Notes: a model not told the origin generated them from the sequence alone. A stretch of 51,316 nucleotides of DNA from Aureimonas ureilytica (GCF_001475935.1 NZ_LDQA01000012.1:1-51316); one strand, 5' to 3'; positions 35,174 through 44,459 are shown, counted from the first letter of the stretch. A program made the numbers and translations.

Positions 35174-35191
35174 GTAACACTCTCGTGACGA
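35174..35191 (-). promoter_or_regulatory. Candidate Pho box upstream of phoA
   Basis: On the minus strand the sequence reads TCGTCAC-GAGA-GTGTTAC: two 7-bp direct half-sites separated by 4 bp, as in the PhoB box (CTGTCAT-N4-CTGTCAY). The two halves match at 4 and 5 of 7 positions. It lies 48-65 bases before the phoA start codon. Confidence 0.45.
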
Positions 35192-35216
35192 GCCAGAGTA
35201 TAACCCCCAGCTGATC

Positions 35217-35236
35217 TGTAATGTTATATTATTACA
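35217..35236. promoter_or_regulatory. Inverted repeat in the phoA-chemoreceptor intergenic region
   Basis: TGTAAT (35217-35222), 8-bp AT-rich spacer GTTATATT, ATTACA (35231-35236). It has the geometry of a dimeric repressor or activator site. No cognate regulator is encoded nearby. Confidence 0.4.
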
Positions 35237-35461
35237 ATTCGGAATGTGGAAGCCATTCTGGTCGACTTCAAGTTTGCGGCAGTATTTACTTTTCCGTAAT
35301 CTGTATTAAGCACCTATGATGCGGATACTTCTGCTATACTTGCACCGAGATATTTGGTTATTAAAATCAAAAGATTGCGGAACGTCGCTAAATCCCCTCT
35401 AAGTTGTAAGATTCGGAAGTAAAAATTCAGCTCGCTGCGTTGGCAGAGAGTTAAACTGTGT

Positions 35462-37120
35462 ATGTCATCGCTTGCAATTGATGAGGTCGGTATCGATCGT
35501 GGGGTCATGGCGATGGGTATGTGGTATTCGTTCAAGGTTCGTTTGGCTGTATCGTTTCTGTTGCTGACAGTTATGGGGGCGGCGGGGAGCTATCTGGCGC
35601 TGGAGCAGTCCAGGCGAACGTTCGTGGATTTGACCACGTTGGCGGAAGGCCCCCTTCAGCAGGTGGATGCGTCCGGGCATTTGCAGCTTCAACTCAGCGA
35701 AGCGCGCCGTCTCATGTTCAAGGCACTGGTTATTCCCGCCGACGCGCGTGGAGCCATCGAGTCCGAATATGCCGGCATCTGGCGTGAAGTCGATGTCTCG
35801 CTGAAAGCCTACGAGGCTTCGCTGCCCACCGGCGAGCGCGGGACTGTCCAAACGCTGTCCGCATCCCTCGTATCGCTGCGGGCGCAGATGGACGCGATCC
35901 TTCGGGACATCAACACGGGCGTCCCTTCGGCCGAGATCCTGAACGCGATCACCAAGGACGAGGGGCCGGCCGCCCAGCGCATCGACAACGAACTGGCGCA
36001 GGCAAGCAAGGCCGCGAAAGCCAATGTGACGACTTTCGTCGCCCGGGCGGGTGAAAGCTACGACAGGGTCTGGACCCAAACGGTCGCGATCGTCGGCGCC
36101 TCCTTGTTGCTCGGCGGCGGTTTCGCGGCTCTGATGCTGATGACCGTCTCGGCTGGCTTTGCCCTTCTGCGCGAGAACATGCTGCGCGTCGGTTCGGGCG
36201 ATATTTCCCATCGCATCGTGCATGGCCGAAAGGACGAGATCGGCTTGCTTCTGACGACCCTCTGCCAGATGCGGCTCAAGCTCAACGAGATCGTCGCCGC
36301 TGTCGGAAACACCGCCAATTCGCTGTCTGGTACGGCGAGCACCACGGCCAGCCTGTCGCAGCAACTGGCCTCCGGCTCGGCCGAGCAGGCTGCGGCCTCC
36401 GAGCAGGCCAGTTCCGCCATGGAAGAGATCGCGGCCAATATCCGTCAGAACGCCGACAATGCCTCCCAGACGGAAAAGGTCGCGCGCGAAGCCTTCGCCA
36501 GCGCCCGGTCGAGCGAGACGGTGGTGCAGTCCTCCGTGGTGGCCATGCGCGAGATTGCCGAGAAGATCGCGCTGGTGCAGGAAATCGCGCGTCAGACGGA
36601 CCTTCTGGCACTGAACGCCGCCATCGAGGCGGCGCGTGCCGGCCAGCACGGCAAGGGTTTCGCGGTGGTCGCCTCCGAAGTGCGCAAGCTCGCCGAGCGC
36701 AGCCAAGGCGCGGCGGTGGAAATCGCGGCCCTGTCGGAGCAAACGCTGAGCGCTTCCGAAGAAGCGGGCCGGATGCTGACCGTGCTCGTGCCCAGCATCC
36801 AGCGCACGTCCGAACTCGTCAGCGAAATTTCCGCGTCCTGCCGCGAGCAGTCCATCGGCATCGAGCAGATGAACCAGGCCATGCAGCAGTTGAATCAGGT
36901 GACGCAGGAAAACTCGGACGGCGCCGTCCAGATGTCCGCAGCCGCCGGCCATCTCAATGGCGACTCGGACGAGCTTCAGTCCCGCATCGGTTATTTCCAG
37001 TTGGAAAAGATGGCGCAGGGCGCTGGGGTGCCGGTGGCGGCCACATCGACGGCCGCGCGGGCGGAGCACCGCCCCGAGCCCGAGGCTGCGGTTCACCCGT
37101 CCCGGCAACTCGCGGCCTGA
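35462..37120 (+). CDS. Methyl-accepting chemotaxis protein
   Basis: A 552-residue chemoreceptor. TM1 is near 26-45 ([20 protein letters not shown]), a periplasmic four-helix-bundle ligand domain spans about 46-200, and TM2 is near 207-235 ([20 protein letters not shown]). A HAMP linker ([23 protein letters not shown]) and a long coiled-coil signalling domain follow. The hairpin tip that binds CheA/CheW reads [25 protein letters not shown]...[20 protein letters not shown]-terminal CheR-tethering pentapeptide is not seen. The start is uncertain: in-frame ATGs occur at 35462, 35507, 35513 and 35519, none with an ideal ribosome site. It is a single gene, ended by a terminator at 37182. The ligand is unknown; no che genes are nearby. 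Confidence 0.93.
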   Translation: MSSLAIDEVGIDRGVMAMGMWYSFKVRLAVSFLLLTVMGAAGSYLALEQSRRTFVDLTTLAEGPLQQVDASGHLQLQLSEARRLMFKALVIPADARGAIESEYAGIWREVDVSLKAYEASLPTGERGTVQTLSASLVSLRAQMDAILRDINTGVPSAEILNAITKDEGPAAQRIDNELAQASKAAKANVTTFVARAGESYDRVWTQTVAIVGASLLLGGGFAALMLMTVSAGFALLRENMLRVGSGDISHRIVHGRKDEIGLLLTTLCQMRLKLNEIVAAVGNTANSLSGTASTTASLSQQLASGSAEQAAASEQASSAMEEIAANIRQNADNASQTEKVAREAFASARSSETVVQSSVVAMREIAEKIALVQEIARQTDLLALNAAIEAARAGQHGKGFAVVASEVRKLAERSQGAAVEIAALSEQTLSASEEAGRMLTVLVPSIQRTSELVSEISASCREQSIGIEQMNQAMQQLNQVTQENSDGAVQMSAAAGHLNGDSDELQSRIGYFQLEKMAQGAGVPVAATSTAARAEHRPEPEAAVHPSRQLAA

Positions 37121-37181
37121 CGCCACCCTGGGGCGGCGAATGTTGCCACCCCGCTTCGTCGAAACGATCTTTCGTCGCATC

Positions 37182-37211
37182 CGCCCGGCCCCGCCGGGCG
37201 TTTGCGTTTTT
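37182..37211 (+). terminator. Rho-independent terminator after the chemoreceptor gene
   Basis: CGCCCGGC (37182-37189), CCC, GCCGGGCG (37193-37200), followed by TTTGCGTTTTT. Eight perfect pairs with a U-rich tail. Confidence 0.75.
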
Positions 37212-37379
37212 CGGGGCCGGAACGCCGCCTTCAGGGCCGGGCTGGTGTTTTGGCGCAAAGCCGCTTATATCGGGGGCGCGAAAGGGTGAGCGGTACGCCG
37301 CCCCTTGCGCTTTCATGGCCCTGGCTGGACGACATCCCGGCTATGGGCGACCCCATCCTCCAACACGAAGGACATCACG

Positions 37380-37649
37380 ATGTCGATCACGCCCGAGCGC
37401 AAGTCCGAGCTTCTCAAGGAATACGCCACCAAGGCCGGCGACACGGGTTCGCCCGAGGTCCAGGTCGCGATCCTGTCGGAGCGCATCGCCAATCTGACCG
37501 AGCACTTCAAGGGCCACAAGAAGGACAACCACTCCCGTCGTGGCCTTCTGAAGCTCGTTTCCCAGCGTCGTCGTCTTCTCGACTACCTGAAGGAGCGCGA
37601 GGAAGCGCGTTACACCACGCTGATCACGCGCCTCGGCCTGCGCCGCTAA
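37380..37649 (+). CDS. rpsO: 30S ribosomal protein S15
   Basis: An 89-residue primary 16S rRNA-binding protein. The sequence is canonical: [36 protein letters not shown], then [25 protein letters not shown] and [12 protein letters not shown]. The ATG at 37380 has AAGGA 8 nt upstream; the frame is open for 25 codons further upstream but with no S15 similarity. It precedes pnp as in most bacteria, with an unusually long and structured 324-base gap. Confidence 0.98.
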   Translation: MSITPERKSELLKEYATKAGDTGSPEVQVAILSERIANLTEHFKGHKKDNHSRRGLLKLVSQRRRLLDYLKEREEARYTTLITRLGLRR

Positions 37650-37702
37650 AACCATTCGGACGGGGCCGGGTCCGATCACGGATCCTGCCCCGCCCGCCCC
37701 TT

Positions 37703-37783
37703 GGCCCCGCCCTTCGGGCAGGGCCCATGCCCCGGCAAACCCGCGCCGATCGCGGGGGCTGCCAGGGAGGGCTTGGCCCTCCC
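37703..37783 (+). promoter_or_regulatory. Three-hairpin cluster in the rpsO-pnp intergenic leader
   Basis: Three stems in 81 bases: GGCCC-C-GCCC/GGGC-A-GGGCC near 37703-37725; CCCGCG/CGCGGG at about 37740-37756; and the perfect GGGAGGGC-TTG-GCCCTCCC at 37765-37783. None has a U-tract. In E. coli a stem-loop in the pnp leader is cut by RNase III and lets PNPase repress its own synthesis; these stems are well placed for the same role. Confidence 0.55.
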
Positions 37784-37973
37784 GACGAGTGGAACGCTCA
37801 TGGGGCAGGATTGCCGGTTGCTTCCCGGCGTGGGTTCGCGGGCTTGCGCCCCGGATCGCAGCGTGACCGGGCGGCTCGCAAAGCCCCCGCGAAGCACCCC
37901 GCCGTCTTGCCCGTGCGCGTTTTGAAATTCTGCCCCGGCCGCCCATCGCGGCCCGCACGAGAGGCATATTCTT

Positions 37974-40112
37974 ATGTTCAATACCCATAAGGTCGAGATC
38001 GAATGGGCCGGCCGCACGCTGGTTCTCGAAACCGGCAAGATCGCCCGTCAGGCTGACGGCGCCGTGCTCGCGACCTATGGCGAGACCACCGTTCTCGCCA
38101 CCGTCGTTTCGGCCAAGTCCCCCAAGCCCGGCCAGGACTTCTTCCCGCTCACCGTCAACTACCAGGAAAAGGCCTTCGCGGCCGGCCGCATTCCGGGCGG
38201 CTACTTCAAGCGCGAAGGTCGCCCGAGCGAAAACGAGACGCTGGTCTCGCGTCTGATCGACCGTCCGATCCGCCCGCTCTTCGCCGAAGGCTACAAGAAC
38301 GACACGCAGGTCGTCGTCACCGTTCTCCAGCATGATCTGGAAAACAATCCCGATGTTCTCTCCATGGTCGCCGCCTCTGCCGCGCTGACGCTGTCGGGCG
38401 TGCCCTTCATGGGGCCGATCGGCGGCGCGCGCGTCGGCTACATCAACGGCGAGTACAAGCTGAACCCGCATGTGGACGAGATGGCCGAGTCCAAGCTCGA
38501 CCTCGTCGTGGCCGGCACGCAGGACGCCGTCCTGATGGTCGAGTCCGAAGCCCGCGAGCTGGACGAGCAGACCATGCTCGGCGCCGTCATGTTCGGTCAT
38601 CGCGGCTTCCAGCCGGTGATCGACGCGATCATCAAGCTGGCCGAGCACGCCGCCAAGGAGCCGCGCCAGCACAATGCGCCCGACTTCTCGGCGCTCGAGA
38701 GCGAGATGCTCGGGCTTGCCGAGGGCGAACTGCGCGACGCCTACAAGAACACCGACAAGCAGGCCCGCTACGCCGCCGTGGATGCGGTGAAGGCGAAGGT
38801 CACGGCGCATTTCTTCCCCGAGGGCGCGACCGAGCTCCGCTATTCCAAGGAAGACGTCGGCACCGTCTTCAAGGAACTGCAGGCCAAGATCGTCCGCTGG
38901 AACATCCTGGACACCAAGAGCCGCATCGACGGCCGCGATCTTTCCACCGTTCGTCCGATCGTTGCGGAAGCGGGCATCCTGCCGCGCACCCACGGCTCCG
39001 CGCTCTTCACGCGCGGCGAGACGCAGGCCCTCGTGGTCGCGACGCTCGGCACTGGCGAGGACGAGCAGTTCGTCGACAGCCTGACGGGGACCTACAAGGA
39101 AACCTTCCTCCTTCACTACAACTTCCCTCCGTATTCGGTGGGTGAGACGGGCCGCATGGGCTCGCCGGGCCGCCGCGAAATCGGCCATGGCAAGCTCGCA
39201 TGGCGCGCCATCCGCCCGATGCTGCCGGCCAAGGAAGCCTTCCCCTACACGATCCGCGCCGTCTCGGAAGTGACCGAGTCGAACGGCTCGTCCTCCATGG
39301 CCACCGTCTGCGGCACCTCGCTGGCTCTGATGGACGCCGGCGTTCCGCTGGCGCGCCCGGTCGCGGGCATCGCCATGGGCCTCATCCTCGAAGGCGAGCG
39401 CTTCGCGGTTCTGTCGGACATTCTGGGTGATGAAGATCACCTGGGCGACATGGACTTCAAGGTCGCCGGCACCGAGAACGGCATCACCTCGCTGCAGATG
39501 GACATCAAGATCCAGGGCATCACCGAGGAGATCATGCGCATCGCGCTCGATCAGGCCAAGGGCGGCCGCGTCCACATCCTGGGCGAGATGAACAAGTCCC
39601 TCGGCACGGCACGCGCCGAGCTGGGCGAGTTCGCCCCGCGCATCGAAGTGATGAACATTCCGACCGACAAGATCCGCGACGTGATCGGCTCGGGCGGCAA
39701 GGTCATCCGCGAGATCGTCGAGAAGACCGGCGCCAAGATCAATATCGAAGACGACGGCACGGTGAAGATCGCCTCGTCCTCGGGCAAGGAGATCGAGGCG
39801 GCCCGCAAGTGGATCCACTCCATCGTGGCCGAGCCGGAAGTCGGCGAGATCTACGAGGGCACGGTCGTCAAGTGCGTCGAGTTCGGCGCCTTCGTGAACT
39901 TCTTCGGTTCGCGCGACGGTCTCGTCCACATCTCGCAGCTCGCCGAAGACCGCGTTCAGAAGACGCAGGACGTGGTCAAGGAAGGCCAGAAGGTCTGGGT
40001 CAAGCTCATGGGCTTCGACGAGCGTGGCAAGGTTCGCCTTTCGATGAAGGTCGTGGATCAGGCCACCGGCGAAGAGGTCAAGAAGGCCCCCAAGGAAGAC
40101 GCTGCGGAGTAA
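37974..40112 (+). CDS. pnp: Polyribonucleotide nucleotidyltransferase (PNPase)
   Basis: A 712-residue 3'-to-5' phosphorolytic exoribonuclease of the RNA degradosome. Two RNase PH-like domains (about 1-140 and 305-535) flank an alpha-helical linker. The catalytic core includes [41 protein letters not shown] and [23 protein letters not shown] segments. The KH domain has [17 protein letters not shown] (GxxG loop) and the S1 domain has [26 protein letters not shown] lies about 9 nt before the ATG. The C-terminus is short and acidic ([10 protein letters not shown]). Regulation through the leader hairpins is likely, by analogy with E. coli. Confidence 0.98.
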   Translation: MFNTHKVEIEWAGRTLVLETGKIARQADGAVLATYGETTVLATVVSAKSPKPGQDFFPLTVNYQEKAFAAGRIPGGYFKREGRPSENETLVSRLIDRPIRPLFAEGYKNDTQVVVTVLQHDLENNPDVLSMVAASAALTLSGVPFMGPIGGARVGYINGEYKLNPHVDEMAESKLDLVVAGTQDAVLMVESEARELDEQTMLGAVMFGHRGFQPVIDAIIKLAEHAAKEPRQHNAPDFSALESEMLGLAEGELRDAYKNTDKQARYAAVDAVKAKVTAHFFPEGATELRYSKEDVGTVFKELQAKIVRWNILDTKSRIDGRDLSTVRPIVAEAGILPRTHGSALFTRGETQALVVATLGTGEDEQFVDSLTGTYKETFLLHYNFPPYSVGETGRMGSPGRREIGHGKLAWRAIRPMLPAKEAFPYTIRAVSEVTESNGSSSMATVCGTSLALMDAGVPLARPVAGIAMGLILEGERFAVLSDILGDEDHLGDMDFKVAGTENGITSLQMDIKIQGITEEIMRIALDQAKGGRVHILGEMNKSLGTARAELGEFAPRIEVMNIPTDKIRDVIGSGGKVIREIVEKTGAKINIEDDGTVKIASSSGKEIEAARKWIHSIVAEPEVGEIYEGTVVKCVEFGAFVNFFGSRDGLVHISQLAEDRVQKTQDVVKEGQKVWVKLMGFDERGKVRLSMKVVDQATGEEVKKAPKEDAAE

Positions 40113-40143
40113 GTCCGCCGTCTGAAACGGACCTGACAATCGA

Positions 40144-40174
40144 AAGGGGCGGGTGGCGACACCCGCCCTTTTTT
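40144..40174 (+). terminator. Rho-independent terminator of pnp
   Basis: GGGCGGGTG (40147-40155), loop GCGA, CACCCGCCC (40160-40168), then TTTTTT. Nine perfect pairs with a full U-tract, 34 bases after the pnp stop. Confidence 0.95.
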
Positions 40175-40256
40175 GCGGGTTCGTTAAGGCATGGCCTTCG
40201 CTGGAAGCTGTTCCTTCATCTCGCTCGGGCAGGATGGGCGAAAAACGGCCATCCCA

Positions 40257-41633
40257 ATGAAAAGCCTCGATAGCCAATACCGCCGATCCCTCCGCCGTTT
40301 CATCGCCCCACTGGGGTTGCTGATCTGCGCCCTCCTGTCGGCGCTGCTGGCAGGGATCCTGGTGGTGGCGAGCGAGCAGACCCGCTCCGTGGACGAGGCG
40401 CAGCGACGGCTGGTGACGGCGGCCCTGCGCATGAACCAAACCGACCTCAAGCGCACCACCATCGATTACGGCACCTGGGAAGATGTCGGCGCGCATGTGA
40501 TCGACGCCAGGGATCTGGACTGGATGGAGACCAATGTCGGCCTGTCGGTGTTCCGCACCTTCGGCGTCGATGACGTTTTCGTGGTCCAGCCGGATGGCAA
40601 GACCCTCTTCGCCTTCAGGGACGGCGCGCGCGTCGAAGCCAAGGTCGAGGATGTTCTGACGCAGGGGCTCCAGCCGCTTCTGGCGGATGTGCTCCGCTGG
40701 ATGCCCGGCAACGCCACCGTGGGCAATCTCCTGGCGGACGGAATTCCGGCGATGGCGGCGGTGACGCCCTTGGCGCTGCGCGATTTTCCCGCCAAGCAGC
40801 ACCTGCCTGTCCTGATCCTCGTGAAACGGCTCGACGCGGAGATCATCACGGAACTGGAGCAGGCTTCGGCGCTTCAGAACCTGCAATTGCAGCGCCAGCC
40901 GCCCTCCGATATGACCAGCGTGCCGATCGACGCGATCGACGGACGGCCGACCGCCTATTTCGTATGGAGCAGCGCCCATGCGGGAGCCGAGCTTCTGTGG
41001 GTGGCCCTGCCGATCTGGGCGGCGCTGGTGCTCGCCTGTGCGGCCAGCGGCTATTTCCTCCATCGACGGATCAACGCGGCCGCCCGCCTTCTCAGCGTCG
41101 GCGAATGGCAGGTGCGGCACGATCCGCTGACCGGCCTGCCGAACCGCATCCGGCTGTCGGAGCGCCTGGAGGAAACCTGCGGCAACCTCATCGAGTCGCA
41201 GCATGGCTTTGCGCTTCTGTATCTCGACCTCGACGGCTTCAAGGCCGTCAACGACAGCCAAGGCCACGATGCGGGAGATCAGGTTCTGCGCGCGGTGGCC
41301 GATCGCATCCGAACGCAGCTGGCGCCGTGCGACCTCGCCGCCCGGCTCGGCGGCGACGAGTTCGCCGTTCTGCTTCTCCCGGTGCCGTTTCCCGACGTCG
41401 CGCGCTCGCGGGCCGAAGCCTTGATCGAGGCGATCTGCCGGCCGATCCGTCTAGAAAGCGGCGTGGAGGTTCAGGTCGGCACCACGATCGGCGTGACCGT
41501 GGCTCCACAGGACGGATTGACGCCTGATACGCTGCTGCGCCGCGCCGACGATGCGCTCTACGAAGGGAAGCGGCGCGGCAAGACGCGCGTGTGTTTCGCG
41601 AACCAGGTTCCCCAGCGCGCCAGCGTGGATTGA
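40257..41633 (+). CDS. CHASE4-GGDEF membrane diguanylate cyclase
   Basis: A 458-residue protein. TM1 is near 15-38 (APLGLLICALLSALLAGILVV). A periplasmic CHASE4-type sensor spans about 45-245, with RTTIDYGTWEDVGAHVIDARDLDWMETN as the recognisable core (the D.aYWDd-like motif appears as IDYGTWED). TM2 is near 250-272, followed by a cytoplasmic GGDEF domain with RHDPLTGLPNRIRL, LDLDGFKAVNDSQGHDAGD and the intact signature ARLGGDEFAVLL. It should synthesise c-di-GMP on an external signal. There is no EAL domain. The start at ATG 40257 is preferred because the upstream open frame overlaps the pnp terminator; the ribosome site is weak. Convergent with the aldo/keto reductase. Confidence 0.9.
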   Translation: MKSLDSQYRRSLRRFIAPLGLLICALLSALLAGILVVASEQTRSVDEAQRRLVTAALRMNQTDLKRTTIDYGTWEDVGAHVIDARDLDWMETNVGLSVFRTFGVDDVFVVQPDGKTLFAFRDGARVEAKVEDVLTQGLQPLLADVLRWMPGNATVGNLLADGIPAMAAVTPLALRDFPAKQHLPVLILVKRLDAEIITELEQASALQNLQLQRQPPSDMTSVPIDAIDGRPTAYFVWSSAHAGAELLWVALPIWAALVLACAASGYFLHRRINAAARLLSVGEWQVRHDPLTGLPNRIRLSERLEETCGNLIESQHGFALLYLDLDGFKAVNDSQGHDAGDQVLRAVADRIRTQLAPCDLAARLGGDEFAVLLLPVPFPDVARSRAEALIEAICRPIRLESGVEVQVGTTIGVTVAPQDGLTPDTLLRRADDALYEGKRRGKTRVCFANQVPQRASVD

Positions 41634-41669
41634 GGGCGGGGCCATAGGCCCGACGCCCTTCGACGCAGG

Positions 41670-41703
41670 CCGGCCCGACCCGCGCGAAAAGCGGGTGGGC
41701 CGG
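41670..41703. terminator. Hairpin between convergent cyclase and aldo/keto reductase genes
   Basis: CCGGCCCGACCCGC (41670-41683) pairs with GCGGGTGGGCCGG (41691-41703) with one bulged base and a 7-nt loop (GCGAAAA). The stem is very stable and centrally placed; neither side has a long U-tract. Confidence 0.55.
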
Positions 41704-41712
41704 TCGGCTCCG

Positions 41713-42765
41713 TCAGGGCGCGGGGTTGCCGACGCGCTGGTGAACCGCATCCACCGCCGCCTGCATCTCGTCCGTCCAGGTGACGTGTTCGGCCGCCAGA
41801 CATTCCTCCAGCTGCTCCATCGTCGTCGCGCCGATGATCGTGGCGGTCACGAAGGGCTGAGCGAGAACGAAAGCGTTGGCGAAAGTGGCGGGCTTCAGGC
41901 CGAAGCGCTCCGCCAGCGCGACATAGGCGTCCACCGCTTCGGCCGTGCCGGGCTTCTCATAGCGCTGAAGACGGTCGAACAGGGCCTTGCGCGAGCCGGC
42001 CGGCCGCGCGCCGCCGGCATATTTGCCGGTCAGATAGCCCTGACCCAGCGGCGAATAGGCGAGAAGGCCGACATCTTCGCGCAGCGCGACCTCGGCCAGC
42101 GCCGGCTCGAACACCCGGTTCAGGAGATTATAGGCGTTCTGGATGCTGGCGACGCGTGGTGCGCCCGTCCGCTCGGCATGGGCGAGGTAGCGCATCGTGC
42201 CCCAGGCGGATTCGTTGGACAGGCCGAGATGGCGGACCTTGCCCTCCTTTACGAGCTCGCCCAGCGCATCGAGCGTTTCCTCGATGGCGACTTCACTTGG
42301 GTCCTCTTCGGGCGACTTCCAGCGCGTCGGCACCGAGCCGAAGCCCGAGGTCGGCCGGTCCGGCCAATGAACCTGATAGAGATCGATCGCCTCGACGCCC
42401 AAGCGCTTCAGCGAGCCTTCCAGCGCTTCGCGAATATTTTGGAGATCGAGGCGCGGCTTCGACCCGTCCGCGCGGAACCAGGTGGAGTCGGAGCGGCCGA
42501 CGACCTTGGTCGCAATCACCAGCTGGTCGCGAAGGCACCGGGTCTTCAGCCAGGAGCCGATATAGCGCTCCGTCGCCCCTTGCGTCTCGGCCTTGGGCGG
42601 GATCGGGTAAAGCTCTGCCGTGTCGAGGAAGTTGATGCCGAACTCATGGGCGCGGTCGAGCTGGGCATGAGCCTCGCTCTCCGTGTTCTGCTCGCCGAAG
42701 GTCATGGTTCCAAGACAGATGCGGCTGACCTGGAGACCGGTGCGGCCGAGAGGACGTGTCTGCAT
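41713..42765 (-). CDS. Aldo/keto reductase, Tas-like
   Basis: A 350-residue NADPH-dependent oxidoreductase of the AKR superfamily. The catalytic tetrad is visible: FLDTAELYP (Asp and Tyr), VIATKVVG (Lys) and YQVHWPDRP (His). The MQTRPLGRTGLQVSRICLGTMTFGEQNTESEA start, LGLSNESAWGTMRY, and IIGATTMEQLEECL end are typical of the Tas branch. The substrate is unknown. The ATG 42765 has GAAAGG-like sequence only at a distance, but it is the natural start by family alignment. Single gene. Confidence 0.94.
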   Translation of the reverse strand: MQTRPLGRTGLQVSRICLGTMTFGEQNTESEAHAQLDRAHEFGINFLDTAELYPIPPKAETQGATERYIGSWLKTRCLRDQLVIATKVVGRSDSTWFRADGSKPRLDLQNIREALEGSLKRLGVEAIDLYQVHWPDRPTSGFGSVPTRWKSPEEDPSEVAIEETLDALGELVKEGKVRHLGLSNESAWGTMRYLAHAERTGAPRVASIQNAYNLLNRVFEPALAEVALREDVGLLAYSPLGQGYLTGKYAGGARPAGSRKALFDRLQRYEKPGTAEAVDAYVALAERFGLKPATFANAFVLAQPFVTATIIGATTMEQLEECLAAEHVTWTDEMQAAVDAVHQRVGNPAP

Positions 42766-43010
42766 GAAAGGTCCGATCGTGAAAGGCGCAAAGGATGGGC
42801 GGCGGTCGATCCGGGCCTGCTCGGGCCGGTCCGATCGGAGCGTCGCATCGAGGACGTTCCATGCCGGCTCTTACGCCCGCTTCGCCCGCGCAGCAAATGG
42901 GGAGGCGGGCAAACTTCGTTTGTGGAGAAAGACGCGCTTCCTCGTCGGCACCGGGGGATGGCGCCCTATATCAGGCAACCGTGCCCCGATCCCGACACCG
43001 GAGCGACCCG

Positions 43011-43709
43011 ATGCGCCTCGTCTTCATTCCCGCCTTTGCCTGCGACGGCGATCTCTACGAACCGCTCGTGCCGCTGCTACGGCCGGACTTCGACTGCCGG
43101 ACTGTGATCCCGGCCGAGCCCGACATGAAGGCCTGTGCCAGGGCGGTGCTGAATGCGGCCGGCGAGGGGCCGTTTCTTGTCGCCGGCACCTCGTTCGGCG
43201 GCCATGTCGCGCGCGAGGTGGCGTTGATGGCGCCCGCCCAGGTGCGGGGGCTCGTGGTCATGGGCGCGGGGCCGGCGGGGGTGACGGACCCTGCGCCGCT
43301 GGAGCGCCGCCGTGCCGCGATCGAGGCCGATGGCGGGGCGGATATGCTGGAAGACATGGCGCGGCGCATCGTGTTCGAGCCCGAAGGGCGCGGTGCGGCG
43401 GCGGCCGACACGTTCCGCCTGATGACCGGGCGAGCCGGCGCGAGCCTTCTTCTGGCGCAGAACGAGGCGCTGCTCTCGCGCCCCGATCGCACAGCCGATG
43501 TCTCTGGTATCACCTGCCCCGCGCTTCTTCTTTGGGGCGCGGAGGACCAGTTCTCGCCGCCTTCCGCTGGAGAGGCCATGGCGCGCGCCATGCCCGACGC
43601 GCGCTTCGTGCTTCTGGAGGAATGCGGCCACCTACCGAGCCTGGAGGCGCCGATGCGCGTCGCCGCCGAAATCCGCCATCGTTTCGTGGACGAAGCGCTG
43701 GGCCTCTGA
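43011..43709 (+). CDS. Alpha/beta-fold hydrolase
   Basis: A 232-residue esterase-like protein. The nucleophile elbow is AGTSFGGHVA (Ser near residue 62), the acid is in LLWGAEDQFSPP, and the histidine is in CGHLPSLEAP, giving a full catalytic triad in the right order. The short cap and starting MRLVFIPAFACDGDLYEPL place it among small lipase/BioH-like hydrolases; the substrate is unknown. I place the start at ATG 43011, since the in-frame upstream region (to 42795) is Arg/Ser-rich and antisense to the aldo/keto reductase promoter. Single gene. Confidence 0.9.
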   Translation: MRLVFIPAFACDGDLYEPLVPLLRPDFDCRTVIPAEPDMKACARAVLNAAGEGPFLVAGTSFGGHVAREVALMAPAQVRGLVVMGAGPAGVTDPAPLERRRAAIEADGGADMLEDMARRIVFEPEGRGAAAADTFRLMTGRAGASLLLAQNEALLSRPDRTADVSGITCPALLLWGAEDQFSPPSAGEAMARAMPDARFVLLEECGHLPSLEAPMRVAAEIRHRFVDEALGL

Positions 43710-43885
43710 GCGGGGTGTTGGACAAGCGGGCCGCGTCGATCAGGCGAGCTCGGAGCGCGGGGAACCCTTCGCCGTGTTGACCTTCGAAGGCCTGCTTGGC
43801 CTGTGGCGGGAAGGGATAGGCCGCACCTCCCATCTGCCCAAGAGCCCTCCGCAGGCGTTGCGAACCTCACGCGACACCCTGTCGC

Positions 43886-43900
43886 GTTTTGCTTTTGTTC
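43886..43900 (+). promoter_or_regulatory. Candidate LexA/SOS box upstream of mmcB
   Basis: GTTT-TGCTTTT-GTTC differs by one base from the alphaproteobacterial SOS box GTTC-N7-GTTC. It lies 46-60 bases before the mmcB start codon. Confidence 0.5.
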
Positions 43901-43946
43901 CCGTTTTGGCTTGCCGATCAGCTCGAGCATAGGTTAACTCCCCGTT

Positions 43947-44459
43947 ATGCCTATCGTTTCGCTGAACCAGCGCGATCCGCTGATCGACGGTCGCCAGTCC
44001 GAACGCGCCATGCTGGTGCGCCGGGGCGTGCAGCGCCTGATGATCCAGATGCGCGTGTCCGTCCTGCCCGAAATTCCGCTCGTGACCGGGCGGCGCGCCG
44101 ATCTGCTCGGCTTGTCGGAAAAGGGCGAGTTCACGATCGTGGAAATCAAATCCTCGATCGAGGATTTCCGCGTCGATCGCAAATGGCCGGATTATCGGCT
44201 GCATTGCGACCGGCTGTATTTCGCGACCCATCCCGGCGTTCCGACCGACATCTTTCCCGAATGCTGCGGCCTCATCCTGTCGGATGGCTACGGGGCGGAA
44301 ATCCTGCGCGAGGCGCCGGAGGAGCGCATGTCGCCCGCCACGCGAAAGGCCCTGACGTTGCGCTTCGCGCGCATCGCCTCCGATCGTCTCCTGCGGGCGG
44401 AATGGAGCGCCAACCCGTTCCTGACGGAGGGCGGTCTGGCGCTGGACGAGGATGGTTGA
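43947..44459 (+). CDS. mmcB: MmcB-family DNA repair protein
   Basis: A 170-residue protein of the MmcB/DUF1052 family. The core GRRADLLGLSEKGEFTIVEIKSSIEDFRVDRKWPDY is a PD-(D/E)xK nuclease pattern (Asp near 52, Glu 66, Lys 68), followed by CDRLYFATHPGVP and GLILSDGYGAEILREAPEERM. In Caulobacter, mmcB is SOS-induced and contributes to mitomycin C resistance, so a DNA damage-repair nuclease role is likely here. The near-consensus SOS box upstream supports the same control. The start ATG sits after ACTCCCCGTT without a strong ribosome site. Single gene. Confidence 0.9.
   Translation: MPIVSLNQRDPLIDGRQSERAMLVRRGVQRLMIQMRVSVLPEIPLVTGRRADLLGLSEKGEFTIVEIKSSIEDFRVDRKWPDYRLHCDRLYFATHPGVPTDIFPECCGLILSDGYGAEILREAPEERMSPATRKALTLRFARIASDRLLRAEWSANPFLTEGGLALDEDG

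Larger units (their letters stand above)
35127..35461. other. AT-rich divergent intergenic region
   Basis: About 335 bases between phoA and the chemoreceptor gene, visibly far richer in A+T than the rest of the window, particularly 35200-35460. No gene is credible; a 73-residue minus-strand frame here reads into the chemoreceptor gene and has no family features. It holds the phoA Pho box candidate, an inverted repeat and several A/T tracts suited to promoters. Confidence 0.6.

Noticed and set aside
37341-41267. 1308-codon open frame on the minus strand across rpsO, pnp and the CHASE4-GGDEF gene
   Set aside because: Antisense shadow of three certain genes; no family-like motifs.
43510-43833. 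Minus-strand frame beginning MGGAAYPFPPQAKQAFEG
   Set aside because: The first 40 residues look protein-like, but the frame then runs 200 bases antisense to the hydrolase gene, and there is no ribosome site.
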